Shown in pieces: positions 1 through 12,716 of a stretch of DNA of 64,000 nt (within the stretch, counting starts at the first letter, position 1; the number at the start of each line of letters is the position of its first letter). A program made the position numbers and the translations under genes. Below the pieces are notes generated by a model that was given only the letters and a program-made list of their open reading frames with translations, was not told the origin of the DNA and ran no database searches. The DNA comes from Trifolium pratense (Eukaryota > Streptophyta > Magnoliopsida > Fabales > Fabaceae): the NCBI RefSeq assembly GCF_020283565.1, contig NC_060064.1, positions 7,338,001-7,402,000 of the forward strand. The letters run 5' to 3'.

Positions 1-100
1 GTCTCATATATTTGTTGATTTCATAGAAAATGTGTTATGATCTTATTGTATAAACATACCGTATTGTCATATCATGTAAATACGAATAATAACGCTCATA

Positions 101-356
101 CTCCCTCTGCCTCATACTAAGTGTCATGTAATATTTGTTTGTCTCATATCATGTCATTTTAAAATACCAATGAAACATTAATTACCTTTTCCACCAATAC
201 TTTTTTATTGTATCTCAACTCACCTAACTATTCTACTAACTACATAATGAGTACGGGTATTTTATTCAATGAAGCTCATTTTATCACAGAAATTAGTATA
301 CTAGACAATTTTTTTAAGTGTGGCAAACCTTAAACAACATTTAATGAGACAGGGAG
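101..356. mobile_element. Stowaway-like MITE
   Basis: The ends are imperfect inverted repeats (left CTCCCTCTGCCTCAT, right end reverse-complements to CTCCCTGTCTCATTA). Both ends are bordered by TA, the target duplication expected of Tc1/mariner-type Stowaway elements. There is no coding capacity. It lies downstream of exon 13 of the HEAT-repeat gene, probably inside that gene's next intron. Confidence 0.7.
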
Positions 357-454
357 TATTAATTTTGCACTTATTGCTTTAAGCCCATATAAAACCAACT
401 TGGTTGTGTATTCGATACATGGTATCCCAAAACCGTATTGACCTAGTGGACCCA

Positions 455-662
455 CATCCTCAACAACAACAACCAAGCCTTATCTGGTTATCCCACTAAA
501 TGGCGTCGGCTACATGGATCAAATGATGCCATAATGCTCTATCATATACCATATTTATATCCAACTCAATAGTCTCTAGATCTTTCTCAATAGTTTATCT
601 TATAGTTTTGCTAGGTCTTCCTCTGCCTCTAGTTATTTGACTACATTGGCCATATCATACAT
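455..662 (-). mobile_element. RTE-type LINE 3' end fragment
   Basis: Read on the minus strand this encodes a decayed C-terminus of a plant non-LTR reverse transcriptase, with pieces such as RGRPSKTIR, MVYDRALWHHLIHVADA and a following WDN. It ends in a GTTGTTGTTGTT-like tail (seen on the plus strand as CAACAACAACAACC at about 460). In-frame stops show that it is dead. A similar sequence lies at about 7.95-8.49 kb on the other strand. Confidence 0.7.
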
Positions 663-954
663 AGTGTACTTTATCATGTAAATAGGAATAATATCTCCCA
701 TATTTATTTTGTATTTAATATCTTGAGCCTATATAAAACCAAATCTGTTGTCTTGAGCCTATATCAGATTGTATCTTAACAACATTACACAATGGTTTTT
801 ATAATTCAACAGACTTCACATATCTTCTGATATTATAGTGTTCATATTATAATGTCAGTAAAATTTATTTGTTTCAACCAGAAAGAAAAAAGTGAATAAA
901 TAATACAAATGTTATCATGTATACAGATATACGTAAAAATTTGCAAATACTTAC

Positions 955-3900
955 GGTTACAAGGAACAAAAACAAATCATCGGGATACACCAATCCAACC
1001 GTCAGAAAGCAATGCTGCACCTCATTATACATCTGTTGTACATGATTAAATAAATCAAACATTGGACTTCTTTTCTGGATAAAAGGAAAAAGCTCATCCA
1101 AACTGAACAAAATAAAGTTGCATTCACCCTTGAAATTGAGTGGGTTCGAACTATAATGGTGCACTTTAAATAAAATGAAGGTCAAATAAACCCTTGTTTT
1201 GTCAACTGAATGAAGATCCAAAAGAAAATCAATGGAAGAGCGACTACAAATACAAATTCAAAGACAAACCCTCTACAAAAACATAAAGAACAAATGAACG
1301 AAATGTCAACTCAAAAGGGTCTCCATATAGTTTGCACATGTCAAATAGCAAAACCCTAAGGAAATCATGTCATCTGACTGGGATAAGGCTGCTTTAAAGT
1401 GAGCAAGGATGGATCCACTACCCACCCTTGGTCCTAAAATGCATTCGGATCTCAACCCCGCTAAAATTTAAGGGTGAATGAGCGCTTACTTGCTCACTTT
1501 AAAGCAAACTTGTTTTAGAGGAGCTTTTTCCTTCTAACCCATAATAACAAATTCTAGAAGACAACTCTGTCCCAAAATCAGAACAACGAATGCTGCCTAA
1601 ACCCTAAAGATTATAACATCAAACTAGCCAAATACACCAAAACTGCAGACAATGAAGATCTCCAGAAAATGGTAATGACCAAGTGAACCGACCTAATCAG
1701 CCACAATCAGCCTTCACATTCGTTGCAAAAAAGCACCAGGAAAAAAAAAAGAGTAAACCAGTCTAATCAATATGCCTACTATTGGAATTGAACTCCAAGA
1801 AACAATTGTAACAAATAACAAAAATGACTAAATCTCAGAAAGAATACACAAAGATGAAAGATAACCTATAAACACTACAAAGGCACGGGCCATCAAATTC
1901 AAGGGATTAAAAAGTGAGGCCTATAAAGAAGTATGGGAACTTTGAAATAATAGGTGCTACAGATGTTATTATACAAAAATCCCAAACAATTCCAAGTTCC
2001 AACAAATGAAACTGATACTAATACCTTCAATCCCACCGAGAAGACTGATTGATCTTTGTTTTCACTATTCATAGAAACCACAGGTAGAAGTGTAGCTAAA
2101 GTAAGAGTCAAATCCTGCACACCACCGATAATTTTAATTGAATATTCAATTGATTAATTCCAGCAAGACATAGAGTGTTACTAATCACATGACAGGAGAA
2201 CAAAGCAAAATAAAAGAAGTTATTAACAAGGAACTTTTAAAGTTACATGGAGATCTGATCAAAGATAATCACAGAAAAGTAGGGTAAAGACATTCAACAT
2301 ACGAGGAACTTTTAAAAATAACTTCATAGCATACATTACCTCAAAATCAAGCATAGGAGGGCCACTTTCGGACAGTAAAGAGGCATTCAACAGATTGTGG
2401 AGACTGCATGTAGCTAGAAAAGCAATGTCGAGATCCTTTTTATACCTAACAGAAGAATAGAATAATAAGAATTTATACTGTGATACCTGCTTATATTCAT
2501 AAGTATCGTCTATATTGTAGTCTTATTATAATGCACTCGTTAAAAAACTAAAATACAACTGCTTCCCACAGAGCATGCAAGCAACTAAAGTTGTAATCTA
2601 AAGCAAAATGCAGATCACTCTTACAAATCCAATATTGTAGGAACAAGCCTTGGTAAGGCTGCTTTTAGTTGTGTCCGTGTTATGAGACCAACCATCTGTC
2701 CAAGTGCTTCAACAGATGCTACACGAACCTATATCAAAATAAGTTGAAATAACCAAAATACATGAGTACTAAAAACAGGTAAAGAGATCACCTAAATAAT
2801 ATGTTAAATTACTTATTGTCAATCATTCAACTACAAAAACAGTGAGTTTAGAAACTCAAATTATATCAAGTGATTTTTTCGAATTAATGCTTCATATCAA
2901 CTATTAAATCAAAGTGTTAAAAAGTCCCATATCGGATGTGAATTGGCCTGGACAAGGGTTTATAGACGCAATCCTCACCTTACAAGCCAGTTTTGTAGGG
3001 TTGAGTTAGGCCCAATACCCAATTCTAATATGGTATTAGAGCCTCTCCAAGATCCGTTGGGCCACCCACCATTTTAATCCACGCACCAATCCCAATAGTG
3101 CTGGGAGAGTGGGCGTGAGGGGGTGTGTTAAGAAGACCCACATTGGATGTGAGTTGGCCTGGACAAGGGTTTACAAAGTAGAGGCAATCTTCACCTTACA
3201 GACCGGTTTTGTAGGGTTGAGTTAGGCCCAATACCCAATTCTAATAGAGTATTGTGATCAAGTTTCTTGTCATTGACTATTATTCTCTACTTATCATTGT
3301 TGATTTAGTTTCCTTATTTTTCTATTTTTCATTTCTTGCGAGATTCTGTCTTGTATATAAGTTTGCACACCTTATTGTAAAATACAAGCTATTCATTCTA
3401 AATTATTCAAGTATAAGACATAATTAAGCCAAAGATATTGAGGTAAAATTCCCTTAACATGCCATGTATGAAAGAAAATAAAAAGGGATAACATAACTTT
3501 TGTAAGAATTATTGGTTTATGGTGTAAGAATTATTGATTTATGGTAAGTGAAAAAGGAAAAGAGAGAAAAATTGTTAATGGCAGTAAAGTAAAAATATAT
3601 TTTGTAGATTGAATGTGTTATAATGTCCTAACCTGATTGATATGCATAGTAATAATTAGGGTTAGTGAATAAGGCATGGTGAATAGTAGTAAATTAAAAA
3701 TATGATTGATAGATATAACGTGTCACAATATTCTAACTTAATATTGATATTGATACTAATAATTAGGTCAAATACAAGAACTACTAGTATAAGGTTCAGC
3801 CCAATCATAATCATAATTACACTAATACCCAACTAACTCTATATCTTAACAAATTTCTTAACTCAGTACAAAGAAGAAGAAAAAATCAGTAAAAAAATAT

Positions 3901-6900
3901 GGACAAGGAGTTAGATCTCGCACAAGGGCATCAATGAAAAAAAAAATATCAGTAAAAAAATAATAGAGGACTATATAAGCAATCAAACACGGAACCAAAA
4001 TGGGATATGGTGACAAACCTTTAGGTCCCGTGAAGCTGCCCAAACTCTTAACAAAAGCTCAAAAGCAGAATTTAGAAATGACCTGCACTACATAGAGATA
4101 TCTCTAACCCTCAGAAAAGAAAAATAGGATATGTAGTAGCATGAATCAGAAAATAAACTAGAAGACTATATTGTGATCTCACATGACATCACCATCCTGC
4201 GGTAAATGTGAAGGAAAATCTGTACTATATTGCCAAGCAGCTTGACACCAACACTTGAAAGCTGAAAACAATAACAAAAGATGAGTTAAATAGATCGGAC
4301 TATCAATAGAAACTACACCATTGAGAAAGGTTAGACAAAGTTTTTTCCCCATCCCTGCACCACCAAGTAATAATGACATAAATTGAAGCTATAAATAATA
4401 GCAAAAGGATCATAAATCTACAAAATGTACATTTGCAAACAACTAAAGATTACCAAGATTCATCGGTACAGATATATCACATTACACCGCTATAAACTAT
4501 GGGTCCGTTTGTTTTAGATTCTTAAAAAATCATTTTTGATGTTTTAGTTATGTTTGTGTATAAGCTTTTTTTAAAGATCGTTTGGATGTAAATAATTTAG
4601 AGATTATTTTTAGAGATTTTTAAGTATGCTATTTTGTATTTGTTTCCAATTATAAAAAGAGATTGTGTATTTCTCCCTTCTATTAAAAATGATTTTCTTA
4701 CACAGCTAATCAGAATAGCTTTTCATTTTCAGCATAAACATTATTTTTTAACACAAAATATTTTAAAGAAAGCTTACACACAAACATAACCAAAACAACA
4801 TAAGTGATTTTTTAAGAATCTTTAACAAATGGGCACTAAACCTAGAATGTACTTAAATAGAGTACAATGAAAATAAGATTTCCCAAATGGTTGTTCAAGA
4901 AATACTAGTTCAGTTATGCTCAGCTGTCGGTCTTTTTGAACTGGCTGTTTAGTGGTAATAGCAGTTAGGAATCTTTTTTTTTTTTTTGAAAGGGCCAAAA
5001 GTTAGTAATTAGTTGTTAGATTAGTACTTTTCTCCTTTGCCAGGTTTTGAACCATGGACCTCTCACTCCTTTAACCCTTAGCTCACACCAGTAGCGCTGC
5101 CCAACCCACCCCAAGCAGTTAGGAATCTGTGTTTGATTCTCAACGAATATGACTGAATCTACACTTTAGTTGGTTTCAATCAGTTAACAGTTTACTGAAA
5201 CAGACTCCCTCTCACACACACATTTGCTCTTGGTTTCTATCACTTTTTTGCCAGTTCTTAATTTCCAACATACCTGCTAAAAAACAACGGAGACAAAGTT
5301 GTTCATATCTAGGATAAATAAGAAATCACCTACCAAACTTTACCATTCATTCAAGAAGTTAGTCTACTAACAGTCAATTACATCACATCACAATATTCTT
5401 CTTGGACATGTTCATTTTAAATTTCAGACACTACAAAGTTGTCATTTGAAAAATCTGTAAGATTTTTAACTTTAACTTGTTCATTGTGCACGACTATATT
5501 TAATAGATTGTGATAAGGAAGTTTCTCACTTACCAATACAGCTTTTTCTATTTGGTATGAGGCAAATGATATGAATGTGAGAGGTCAGAGAAGAGACTAA
5601 AACAAAAATAATTGGTAGGGAAAAACTATAGAATAGACAGACGAGCAAACAACAATGATTACACCTTTCGTGCAAAAAGTGTATTTCAAACTAATCAGCA
5701 TTTTCTTTATCTGTATTCGGATGTGTCTACCTTATATGGTATGAAATTAAAAACAAACAAAAAATTATTTCATATGCAATTAAAACTAGCCAGGCAACTT
5801 GGACAATTCAACCAGTTCTTGACAAATCAGCACAACATCAAATATAATATCACATATTATTACACATCCATCAAGAAAATGACAGAAAAATCACCACACC
5901 ATTTGCAAAAGTTGCCCGGTGCATTTCTCGCACATTTCCAAGAATTGGCAAAATTCGTGAGAGTACACCTTTCCAGCGGGGAATGAACAGCAAGGCTGTA
6001 TTAGATTTATAAATTAGAAAAAAGAAAATACATCAGTGTTTACCGCAGAATTTGAACCTACCCTTCTCCCCACCCAAAAAAAAATGTGACAGCTGGAAAA
6101 CTGTAAAATTTTATCACTCACGACTACTAGAGGCAAATTCTGCAAGGATTTGAACCATAGCCTGTAATGCTGAACTTGTCCCAGATAAATGAAGAAAAAT
6201 TTCTTCCATCACCTACAACACCAATTCAAGGGTAAGGGAGATTAAGGACAATGACTGAGAACAAGCTCAAAATTCAAGGAAAACCAGGATAAGCACTAAC
6301 AATATAAGCATATATAAATAATTTTTAAATAGAACCTAGTGTATACTAATGAAATTAAAATTAAGGGGAGATTTTACTTTAATGTGTTAAAAATAGTTAC
6401 AAATTTTAAAACTAAAGATTTATTTCCAACAGAGAGCATTACAAGTATCGAGAGATAAAATGAATTATGGAGTTTGTAAAGGATATTCTAATTAGATTTA
6501 TCTAACTGGCAATCAGAGAGACTGTAGGGCTGCATTCTGTTAATCTTTTTTCTCCTAGTCTTTTCTCCTAGTCTTGTCTCCCTTATAACCTTATTTTTCC
6601 TTTTCTCTATTGAACTAAAAATATTATATTTGGAATACCTAATAAATAATCTTTAATAGTTCAAACAAAAAGAAATAACTCACAAGATCAGGTAAATGTG
6701 ACCCTATCGCAACAAGTAGGCTTGTTGCTGCTCGTTGCCAATCAGAATTGAGTTCCTGCAGAAGACAGTCAATGTGAATTCCATAGACTATGAGCAGTAA
6801 CATACAAAATATGTTTAAGACGATAACTAAAATGTCCTTAGGTAACTAGGACTTTAATTTGAATATTAGTACTATTCCCGTACTAGAAACAAACCAATCA

Positions 6901-9700
6901 AGAGTGCAAGAGAATAACAGTCATTTCAAATAAATATTGAAAAGATGGAAAAATAATGATTACATAAACCAATATTGGAAAAACCAAGTCCCACATTGAT
7001 TAAAGATGCGGCCTGACTAGAGTTTATAAAGAGTGGCACACCTCACCTTACAAGCCGGTTTTGTAAGGTTGAGTTAGGATCGATATAAAAATCTAATATG
7101 GTATAGAGCCTAGCGTTTCAGGCCATCCACCATTTATATTCACGCACCAAGCCCAATAGTGTTGGGCGTGAAGGGGTGTATTGGAAAAACCAAGTCCCAC
7201 AATGATTAAAAATAAGGCTTGACTAAAGTCTATAAAGGGTGGCACCCCTCACTTTACAAGTCGGTTTTGTAAGGTTGAGTTAGGTTCAATATAAAAATCT
7301 AATAACCAATAAGCCCAAGGTCTCTAACAAGAGTTTAAGATACTCACGTAGAATAAAAGAAAAGGAAATATCAAAGTTGTAGATTAAAAAGTAACGATTC
7401 AATTGTTTATTCTAATGTACTACTTATTAACCAAAAATAACCAAACTCGCTAAAGCTAAACCTATACTATACTGGAAAACGATAACCTAAAATAGGACAA
7501 AATCCTAAACAACAAATAGCACTAAGTCAAAACATAATTTCATAAGTAAAAGGAAATACTGCGTAACGATTTGACATCACATGGTTGCATGCTGTACACA
7601 CAACCACATTAACTAAATGGTCGTGATTAGCCTTTGCATGTCTAAAACCATCAATCACATGCCCATCAATTTCCAAACTCACTTTTGACAGCCAAAATCC
7701 CTTCTGTCATTTTAATCCAAATCTTTATTTCTTTGCACACTCACTTGACTTCCATTCTCACATGCCCATCAATTTCCAAACTCACTTTTGACAGCCAAAA
7801 TCCCTTCTGTCATTTTAATCCAAATCTTTATTTCTTTGCTCATGCGAGTAATTAAGGAAATGGCTTCTAAACAGTTTTCTTAGAAAGACTTGATAACTAA
7901 ATTCCGACCACTGAATCAATATTTACAAGTTGTAAACAATACAAATAATAAGATGTAGAAAGATGTTAGCCATTTGATCCATGCCTAGGTGGATGAAATG
8001 GATAAATGTTTTTGGTGTGATCTACAATACAAAAAGGTACCGCTCAAGCTTGAAGGAATGTTTTACGGCACAGCAATTGGATTGAATATTGGACGATAAG
8101 AGACAACAAGAAAAACATGTTATTGCAATATTAAGATGAATATTAAGTGGTCACATAAGACATGATAAAGTTTGGCATAGAACTATTAATAAGAAAATTG
8201 GAGTAGCTCTCATTGTAGAAAAGATGGCACAGAGCCATGTCTTGGGTGATTTGGACAAGTGTACTGTGTAGAGAAGACCCATAAAAGATTCTATATCTAA
8301 TAATAAGAGGGGAAAGCAAAAGAAAAAAAAAAATTATTTGTCAAACCATTAAAAGAGTAAGAGGTAAACAGTCTATTTTCAAACTTATACATGATAGAAA
8401 ATTGCTGTGTGGTTTAATCCATGTATTCAGCCCATCTAGTGAGTAGTGAGAAGGCTTAATTGTTATTGCTGTTGTTGTATTATTTGTAACCCGTTGCTTT
8501 AGAACTAATATCTAAGTAAGTTGCTTTATAAATCCACGGGAATCACAGGGGTTACTCTATAAGGAAATTATCTTTTAAAATTCAAATCACCATCCATAAA
8601 TAAGCATGATCCAGTTAGGGTATGTTTGGATTGAGGGTTTTTGAGGATTAAGTCTGCATTTCAGTCTATATTATAGCTTCTATAATTTAGAGAGAGAAAA
8701 TAAGTCCTCCCGTCCAAAACCCCTGATCCAAACACACTCTTATCATTTCTACCTCTTCTACTGCATCATCGAACGAAAAAAAAAACCAAATCAACTAAGA
8801 CATTGACATAAATGCAATTATCAGAACTTCCAAACCTCAAACACCAATGTTTGGACCTTAATTTGACCAAGCCTAAAAAAACATCAAAAGCAACTTCCAT
8901 ACCATTATTTTTCCTTTTGATCAAGGTAAGATTACTTTCTTTTTTTAACATCAGTTCACTTTAGTGCAGCATGATGATTTTGTCTTCTACCTTTATATTT
9001 CCCATCTATTCACCGCAGTACGATCGTATTTCAGTTAATAATATTCACTAAGTTGAGTTCCTGCTAAGATCACTACTCTTTGATACAAAAAGTAAAATCA
9101 TGCTACATAGTGATTACTTGAACTAAACTACATAAAGCACACCTTAGAGGATATCATCTCAGAAGTAGCAATCTTAGCAAGTTTCCCCATGAAAGCATAA
9201 TCAACATCTCTTTCATCAAGAGCTCGAACTCCAAACGCCATAACTTGAAAAACACCAGCCATATTTCCAAATCGCTAAAAACAAAATTAAAAGCAAAATC
9301 ATGATCCAACTATAACTGATAACACGAGATGCTATGCTAATGGTAGGAGAATGAATATTGAATATCCTCACCCTACGTCCACCGCGTGAAACAGTCGCAC
9401 AGCATTCAAGAACAAGAACAGGATTTCTACAAAAGCATAAATGAAATTAAAGTGAAATTGAAGTGAAATTAAGTAATGAAAAGAAAAGGTGACGGTGATT
9501 ACAGTGCAGCGAGGTCTTTGAGAGAGGACATGGAGGATTCTCTAACGGAGGAAGAATCATCGGCGAGTAATGAGAGGAGAACATTGATTGCGTCTGTAAG
9601 AAAAAGGAACGAACGGTGATTGAGAGATCGTAAGAGGAATTGAAAGAGTGAATCGAATTAGGAAGGTACCTGGTGCGGGAATTGAAATTGAAGAGGCCAT
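955..9700 (-). CDS. SGR6: SHOOT GRAVITROPISM 6-like HEAT-repeat protein (N-terminal part)
   Basis: Thirteen exons join in phase to 363 codons: 9700-9670, 9593-9503, 9426-9372, 9274-9143, 6755-6684, 6212-6122, 5995-5900, 4261-4183, 4082-4019, 2728-2625, 2445-2340, 2114-2025, 1032-955; the gene runs on past the window start. The product begins [10 protein letters not shown] and contains [38 protein letters not shown] and [19 protein letters not shown], which match my recollection of Arabidopsis SGR6 (At2g36810; MROH1 family, about 1,700 residues). That family is built of HEAT repeats; SGR6 acts at the vacuolar membrane of endodermal cells in shoot gravitropism. The start is the first ATG of the conserved N-terminus. 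A TATATATATATA tract at about 9744-9756 could serve as the TATA element. The 2.4-kb intron 4 and others hold TRIM, LINE, SINE and MITE insertions without disturbing splice sites. Confidence 0.9.
1388..1509. mobile_element. Short MITE in SGR6 intron 12
   Basis: A foldback of about 120 bp. The left end GCTGCTTTAAAGTGAGCAAG pairs with the right end CTTGCTCACTTTAAAGCAAA. There is no coding capacity; the transposon superfamily is not clear. Confidence 0.55.
2915..3246 (+). mobile_element. TRIM retrotransposon (SGR6 intron 10)
   Basis: Two direct repeats (2915-3030 and 3126-3246, about 116-121 bp) flank a very short interior. Directly after the first repeat comes TGGTATTAGAGCC (3031-3043), one base from the primer binding site complementary to plant initiator Met-tRNA. 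A G-rich polypurine-like stretch (GTGAGGGGGTG) precedes the second repeat. No gag or pol: a terminal-repeat retrotransposon in miniature. No clean target duplication was found. The following bases to about 3420 look like a second, copia-like LTR remnant. Confidence 0.75.
4501..4836. mobile_element. hAT-like MITE in SGR6 intron 7
   Basis: An imperfect foldback of about 340 bp in the intron between the exons at 5995-5900 and 4261-4183. The left arm GGGTCCGTTTGTTTTAGATT pairs with the right arm over about 80-90 bases. Ends of the GGGTCCGTTTG type are common in plant hAT-derived MITEs. Target duplication is uncertain. Confidence 0.6.
4970..5118 (-). mobile_element. tRNA-derived SINE
   Basis: On the minus strand the sequence has a tRNA-like head with the B-box-like word GGTTCAAAACC and ends in a poly-T tract on the plus strand at about 4976-4987 (an A tail on the minus strand). 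It sits in the same SGR6 intron as the hAT-like MITE. Confidence 0.5.
6973..7304 (+). mobile_element. TRIM retrotransposon with 5-bp TSD
   Basis: Two LTRs of exactly 126 bp (6973-7098, 7179-7304), both starting TATTGG and ending CTAATA. A primer-binding-like TGGTATAGAGCC follows the first, and AAGGGG-type purines precede the second. The element is flanked by a perfect 5-bp duplication ACCAA (6968-6972 and 7305-7309). This is a complete 332-bp TRIM inside SGR6 intron 4, related to but distinct from the copy at 2915-3246. Confidence 0.85.
7655..7839 (+). repeat. 103-bp tandem duplication
   Basis: About 81 bp starting CACATGCCCATCAATTTCC is repeated with a 103-bp offset (about 7656-7736 and 7759-7839), apparently without mismatches, separated by about 22 bp. 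It lies in SGR6 intron 4 and implies a recent local duplication. Confidence 0.85.
7950..8485 (+). mobile_element. Decayed RTE-type LINE 3' end
   Basis: In shifting frames the plus strand gives pieces of the C-terminal reverse-transcriptase tail seen in plant RTE LINEs: [14 protein letters not shown], then [31 protein letters not shown] and RRPIK. The 3' end is a GTTATTGCTGTTGTTGTA tail. Several frameshifts and stops are present. It lies inside SGR6 intron 4. Confidence 0.7.
8617..8741. mobile_element. hAT-like MITE in SGR6 intron 4
   Basis: The left end AGGGTATGTTTGGATTGAGG pairs with the right end CCTGATCCAAACACACTCTT. The element is about 125 bp and non-coding. Confidence 0.6.
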
Positions 9701-10039
9701 GGAAGAAGATGAAGATGAAATAATCGCAACGGAAAAGAATGAATATATATATATAAAAGAGTTTGGGGAACTGAGGGGCCTTCTTCCCCGGCGCGGACAT
9801 ACACAACAGACACACTGCTGCGCTGGTTATGCGATGCCGTGACACAAAATGCTCTTTTTAGTTACATTACATTTTATTTTATTTTTATTTTTTTGACGAT
9901 ATTTTTTTAATTTTTTTTTTTTTTAAACAGGTTACATTACATTTTATTAAATACTCCGTACCATTTACTTTGATTAATTTTTGAGTAATGCTAATGTGTA
10001 GTTCATGACCACCATAATATAAATTAAATTGAAAATCAT

Positions 10040-10480
10040 AAGAGATGGGATAATAATAAGTTGGTCAGCCGGATATAGGGCGTACGTTTGTTTTAACTTT
10101 AAAAAAAAAAGTAATTTTTTTTGTATTTTTAAAATTGATTTTTATGATAAATTTAATTAAAAATAGTAAAAACTATTTCAAATTCAATTTTTTATAAATT
10201 TAAATAGCGATTTTGACATTCAATAACTTAAATATTCATGTTAGAGATTTAAATTTAATAAAATTCACAATTTTTTTAAAAAGTTATATCTAAAATATAA
10301 AAACTAACAAAGTAATAAAATACTTAAAAAGATATTTTAAGAGAACGTATTTAAACCTATTTTTCAATTGAAACTTTTATAAAAAATTCTTGTTAAAAAA
10401 CGTTCAACAATCTAGTTAATTAAACTAAAAAAATAAATACTCTCTAACTCAATTTAAACACATCCAGTTAAGCAATATTC
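10040..10480 (+). repeat. Dispersed direct repeat, copy 1
   Basis: From GGGATAATAATAAGTTGGTC through a run ending near AAAAAATAAATACTC, this block is closely similar to 11365-11800 in the same orientation, about 1.3 kb away. Shared words include TAGCGATTTTGACATTCAAT and AACTTAAATATTCATGTTAG. It is AT-rich and non-coding. Confidence 0.75.
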
Positions 10481-11364
10481 TTCGATAATATGCATAGAAA
10501 TAAGTTATACACAAATTTAATTAAGTTCAAATAAATCAACTATATGTGTAGTAATCGCACTAAACTTCACATGAATAAACAAGGAATGTTAAAAATGTTT
10601 AGCAATCGCACTGAACTTCACATGAATGAACAAAAAACGAACACCACTTATAGGTAGACATTTCAAATGAAAACAAAAATAAATTAATGCAAGAATGATA
10701 ATTATTAATGCAAGAATTCAATATCAACTTGTACATGAGCAGGATTTTTAGTAATCTCACGTGGGAAAAAAAATGGAAATTATTATAGTCATTTATGTGG
10801 TTCATTGTCATTGTTTATAATTTATAGGATTAATTTGTTATTTAAAAAATTACTAATCTTGATAGTTTTTTAAGACAAACTAAACTTTAAATACTAACCA
10901 AACTTTATGTAATGTGATTATTCTGCAACAAAAATGTCTGTTTTATAATAATTCAAGTGGAAATGTAACCTTTGTCATTTTAAGTTTCATACAGTATAAT
11001 GAAAATGAAATGGACTAAGTACAATTAATTAAATAGTATAACAATATATGTTAAGTAAGGTAACAACCACACTCGGACTTTCATAACTAGGCATGACAAC
11101 GGGGTGGGACGAGGACGGAGTATACCCCAAACTCATACTCAACGGAGATCGGGTATCTCTGACGGGGTTCGGGTTAATGTTTTGCCAAAAGAAGAAAAAA
11201 TGAAGACAACAAGCAATGGTTGGTTATTTAATATGCAATTTGTATAAAAGTAAAAGGACACTTGTACTTGTTCTACTGACTTTCGAGCATATATACAACC
11301 CTCAAAAACTTTCAGAGGCAGTGTGAGTGTAGTACATATGTGCCACCCTCGCAGCCTCTGAAAA

Positions 11365-11800
11365 GAATCATGGGATAATAATATGTTGGTCGACCGGATT
11401 TAAGGTGCGTTTTTGTTTTAACTTTAAAAAATAGGTAATTTTTTGTATTTTTAAAATTTATTTTTATGATAAATTTAATTAAAAATAGTAACAATTATTT
11501 CAAACTCAATTTTTTATAAATTTAAGTAGCGATTTTGACATTCAATAACTTAAATATTCATGTTAGAGATTTTAATTTAATAAAATTCACAATTTTTTTA
11601 ATAAATTATATTAAAAAATATATATAACAAAGTGATAAAATACTTAAAACGATATTTTAAGATAACGTATTTAAACATATTTTTCAATTGAAACTTTTAT
11701 AAAAAAAATCTTGTTAAAAAACTTTCAACAATCTATAGTTAAGCAAACTAAAAAAATAAATATTCTACGACTCAATTTAAACACAGTTAAGCAATATTCT
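11365..11800 (+). repeat. Dispersed direct repeat, copy 2
   Basis: Second copy of the block at 10040-10480, with small indels and substitutions. It contains the same words TAGCGATTTTGACATTCAAT and AACTTAAATATTCATGTTAG. The flanks AACACAGTTAAGCAATATTC and AATATGCATGGAAATAAG also recur beside copy 1, so the duplicated unit probably extends to about 11830. Confidence 0.75.
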
Positions 11801-12639
11801 TCAATAATATGCATGGAAATAAGTTATACACAAAAAATTTAATGAAGTTCAAATAAATCAAATATCTTTTTATAAAGAAAGAACTATCTTCATTCACATA
11901 TAATTCAATACTAAAGCAATGAGTGTAGGATATATTCATACTATATATAAAAATAATACATGAGTTTTGGTGTGAACTTTTCATAATACTAATAATACCC
12001 TTGATTTTTTTAGTAGGAACAAAAATCTTTTATTAACAAACTCACCAAAACATAAGACACATCTTTTTTAGCAAGCAAAAAACTTTTACTAACAAACTCA
12101 CCATAACATAAACCATAACATAAGGCATGTCTTTTTTGTTGGACATAAGTTAGACATAGGCAGATGCGGCCGACCCGCTAGTATCTCATAAATCAAATAA
12201 AAATATGAATTAATATCTGATGTTCCCTTTCGTCTTTTCTTGCTTACTCTATTCTTTTGGCTGATCCAACATCCTGCTTGTCATTTGGTTTTTTTTATCA
12301 TGTTGGTATTAGTAACTTTATCACAACTCTCTCAAAATTGAACAAGACACACATATGAGACTAAATATTTGGAAAATCATTGAAAACAATGACTGTGGGA
12401 AACACCAATAATACAGATCGAAGTGATTGAGGAGACATGGTCATTTTATCATTGATAGATAATGTTTCATCGACTATAGTTCACTTTTTCTTAAACACTT
12501 TTTTCATAAGCAAACGTTAATTATTAGTATTAACATGTTATCTTGATAGTCTGAATTTTTATTACTGTTAAGATAAATTATGTCAAATGAATTCTCAGGA
12601 ACAAATTTTAACTCGATTTTTATTTTTTATTTGTTTATT

Positions 12640-12716
12640 ATGAGCTGTGAATCGAAACCAGAACCTATAACGTACTACCCAAACCCCTCACCACTTGACC
12701 AAACCTAATGGCTTTA
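12640..12716 (-). mobile_element. tRNA-derived SINE fragment
   Basis: The reverse complement reads GCCATTAGGTTTGGTCAAGT, then GGTGAGGGGTTTGGGTAGTA and a B-box-like GGTTTCGATTC. It closely matches the plus-strand copy at 42052-42150, so both belong to one SINE family. Confidence 0.6.

Noticed and set aside
5612..5986. 124-codon plus-strand open frame
   Set aside because: It overlaps the minus-strand SGR6 exon at 5995-5900 and is otherwise intron sequence. No motif; a shadow frame.
9648..9842. Acidic 64-codon plus-strand frame overlapping the SGR6 start
   Set aside because: Antisense to SGR6 exon 1 and its leader. No independent evidence.
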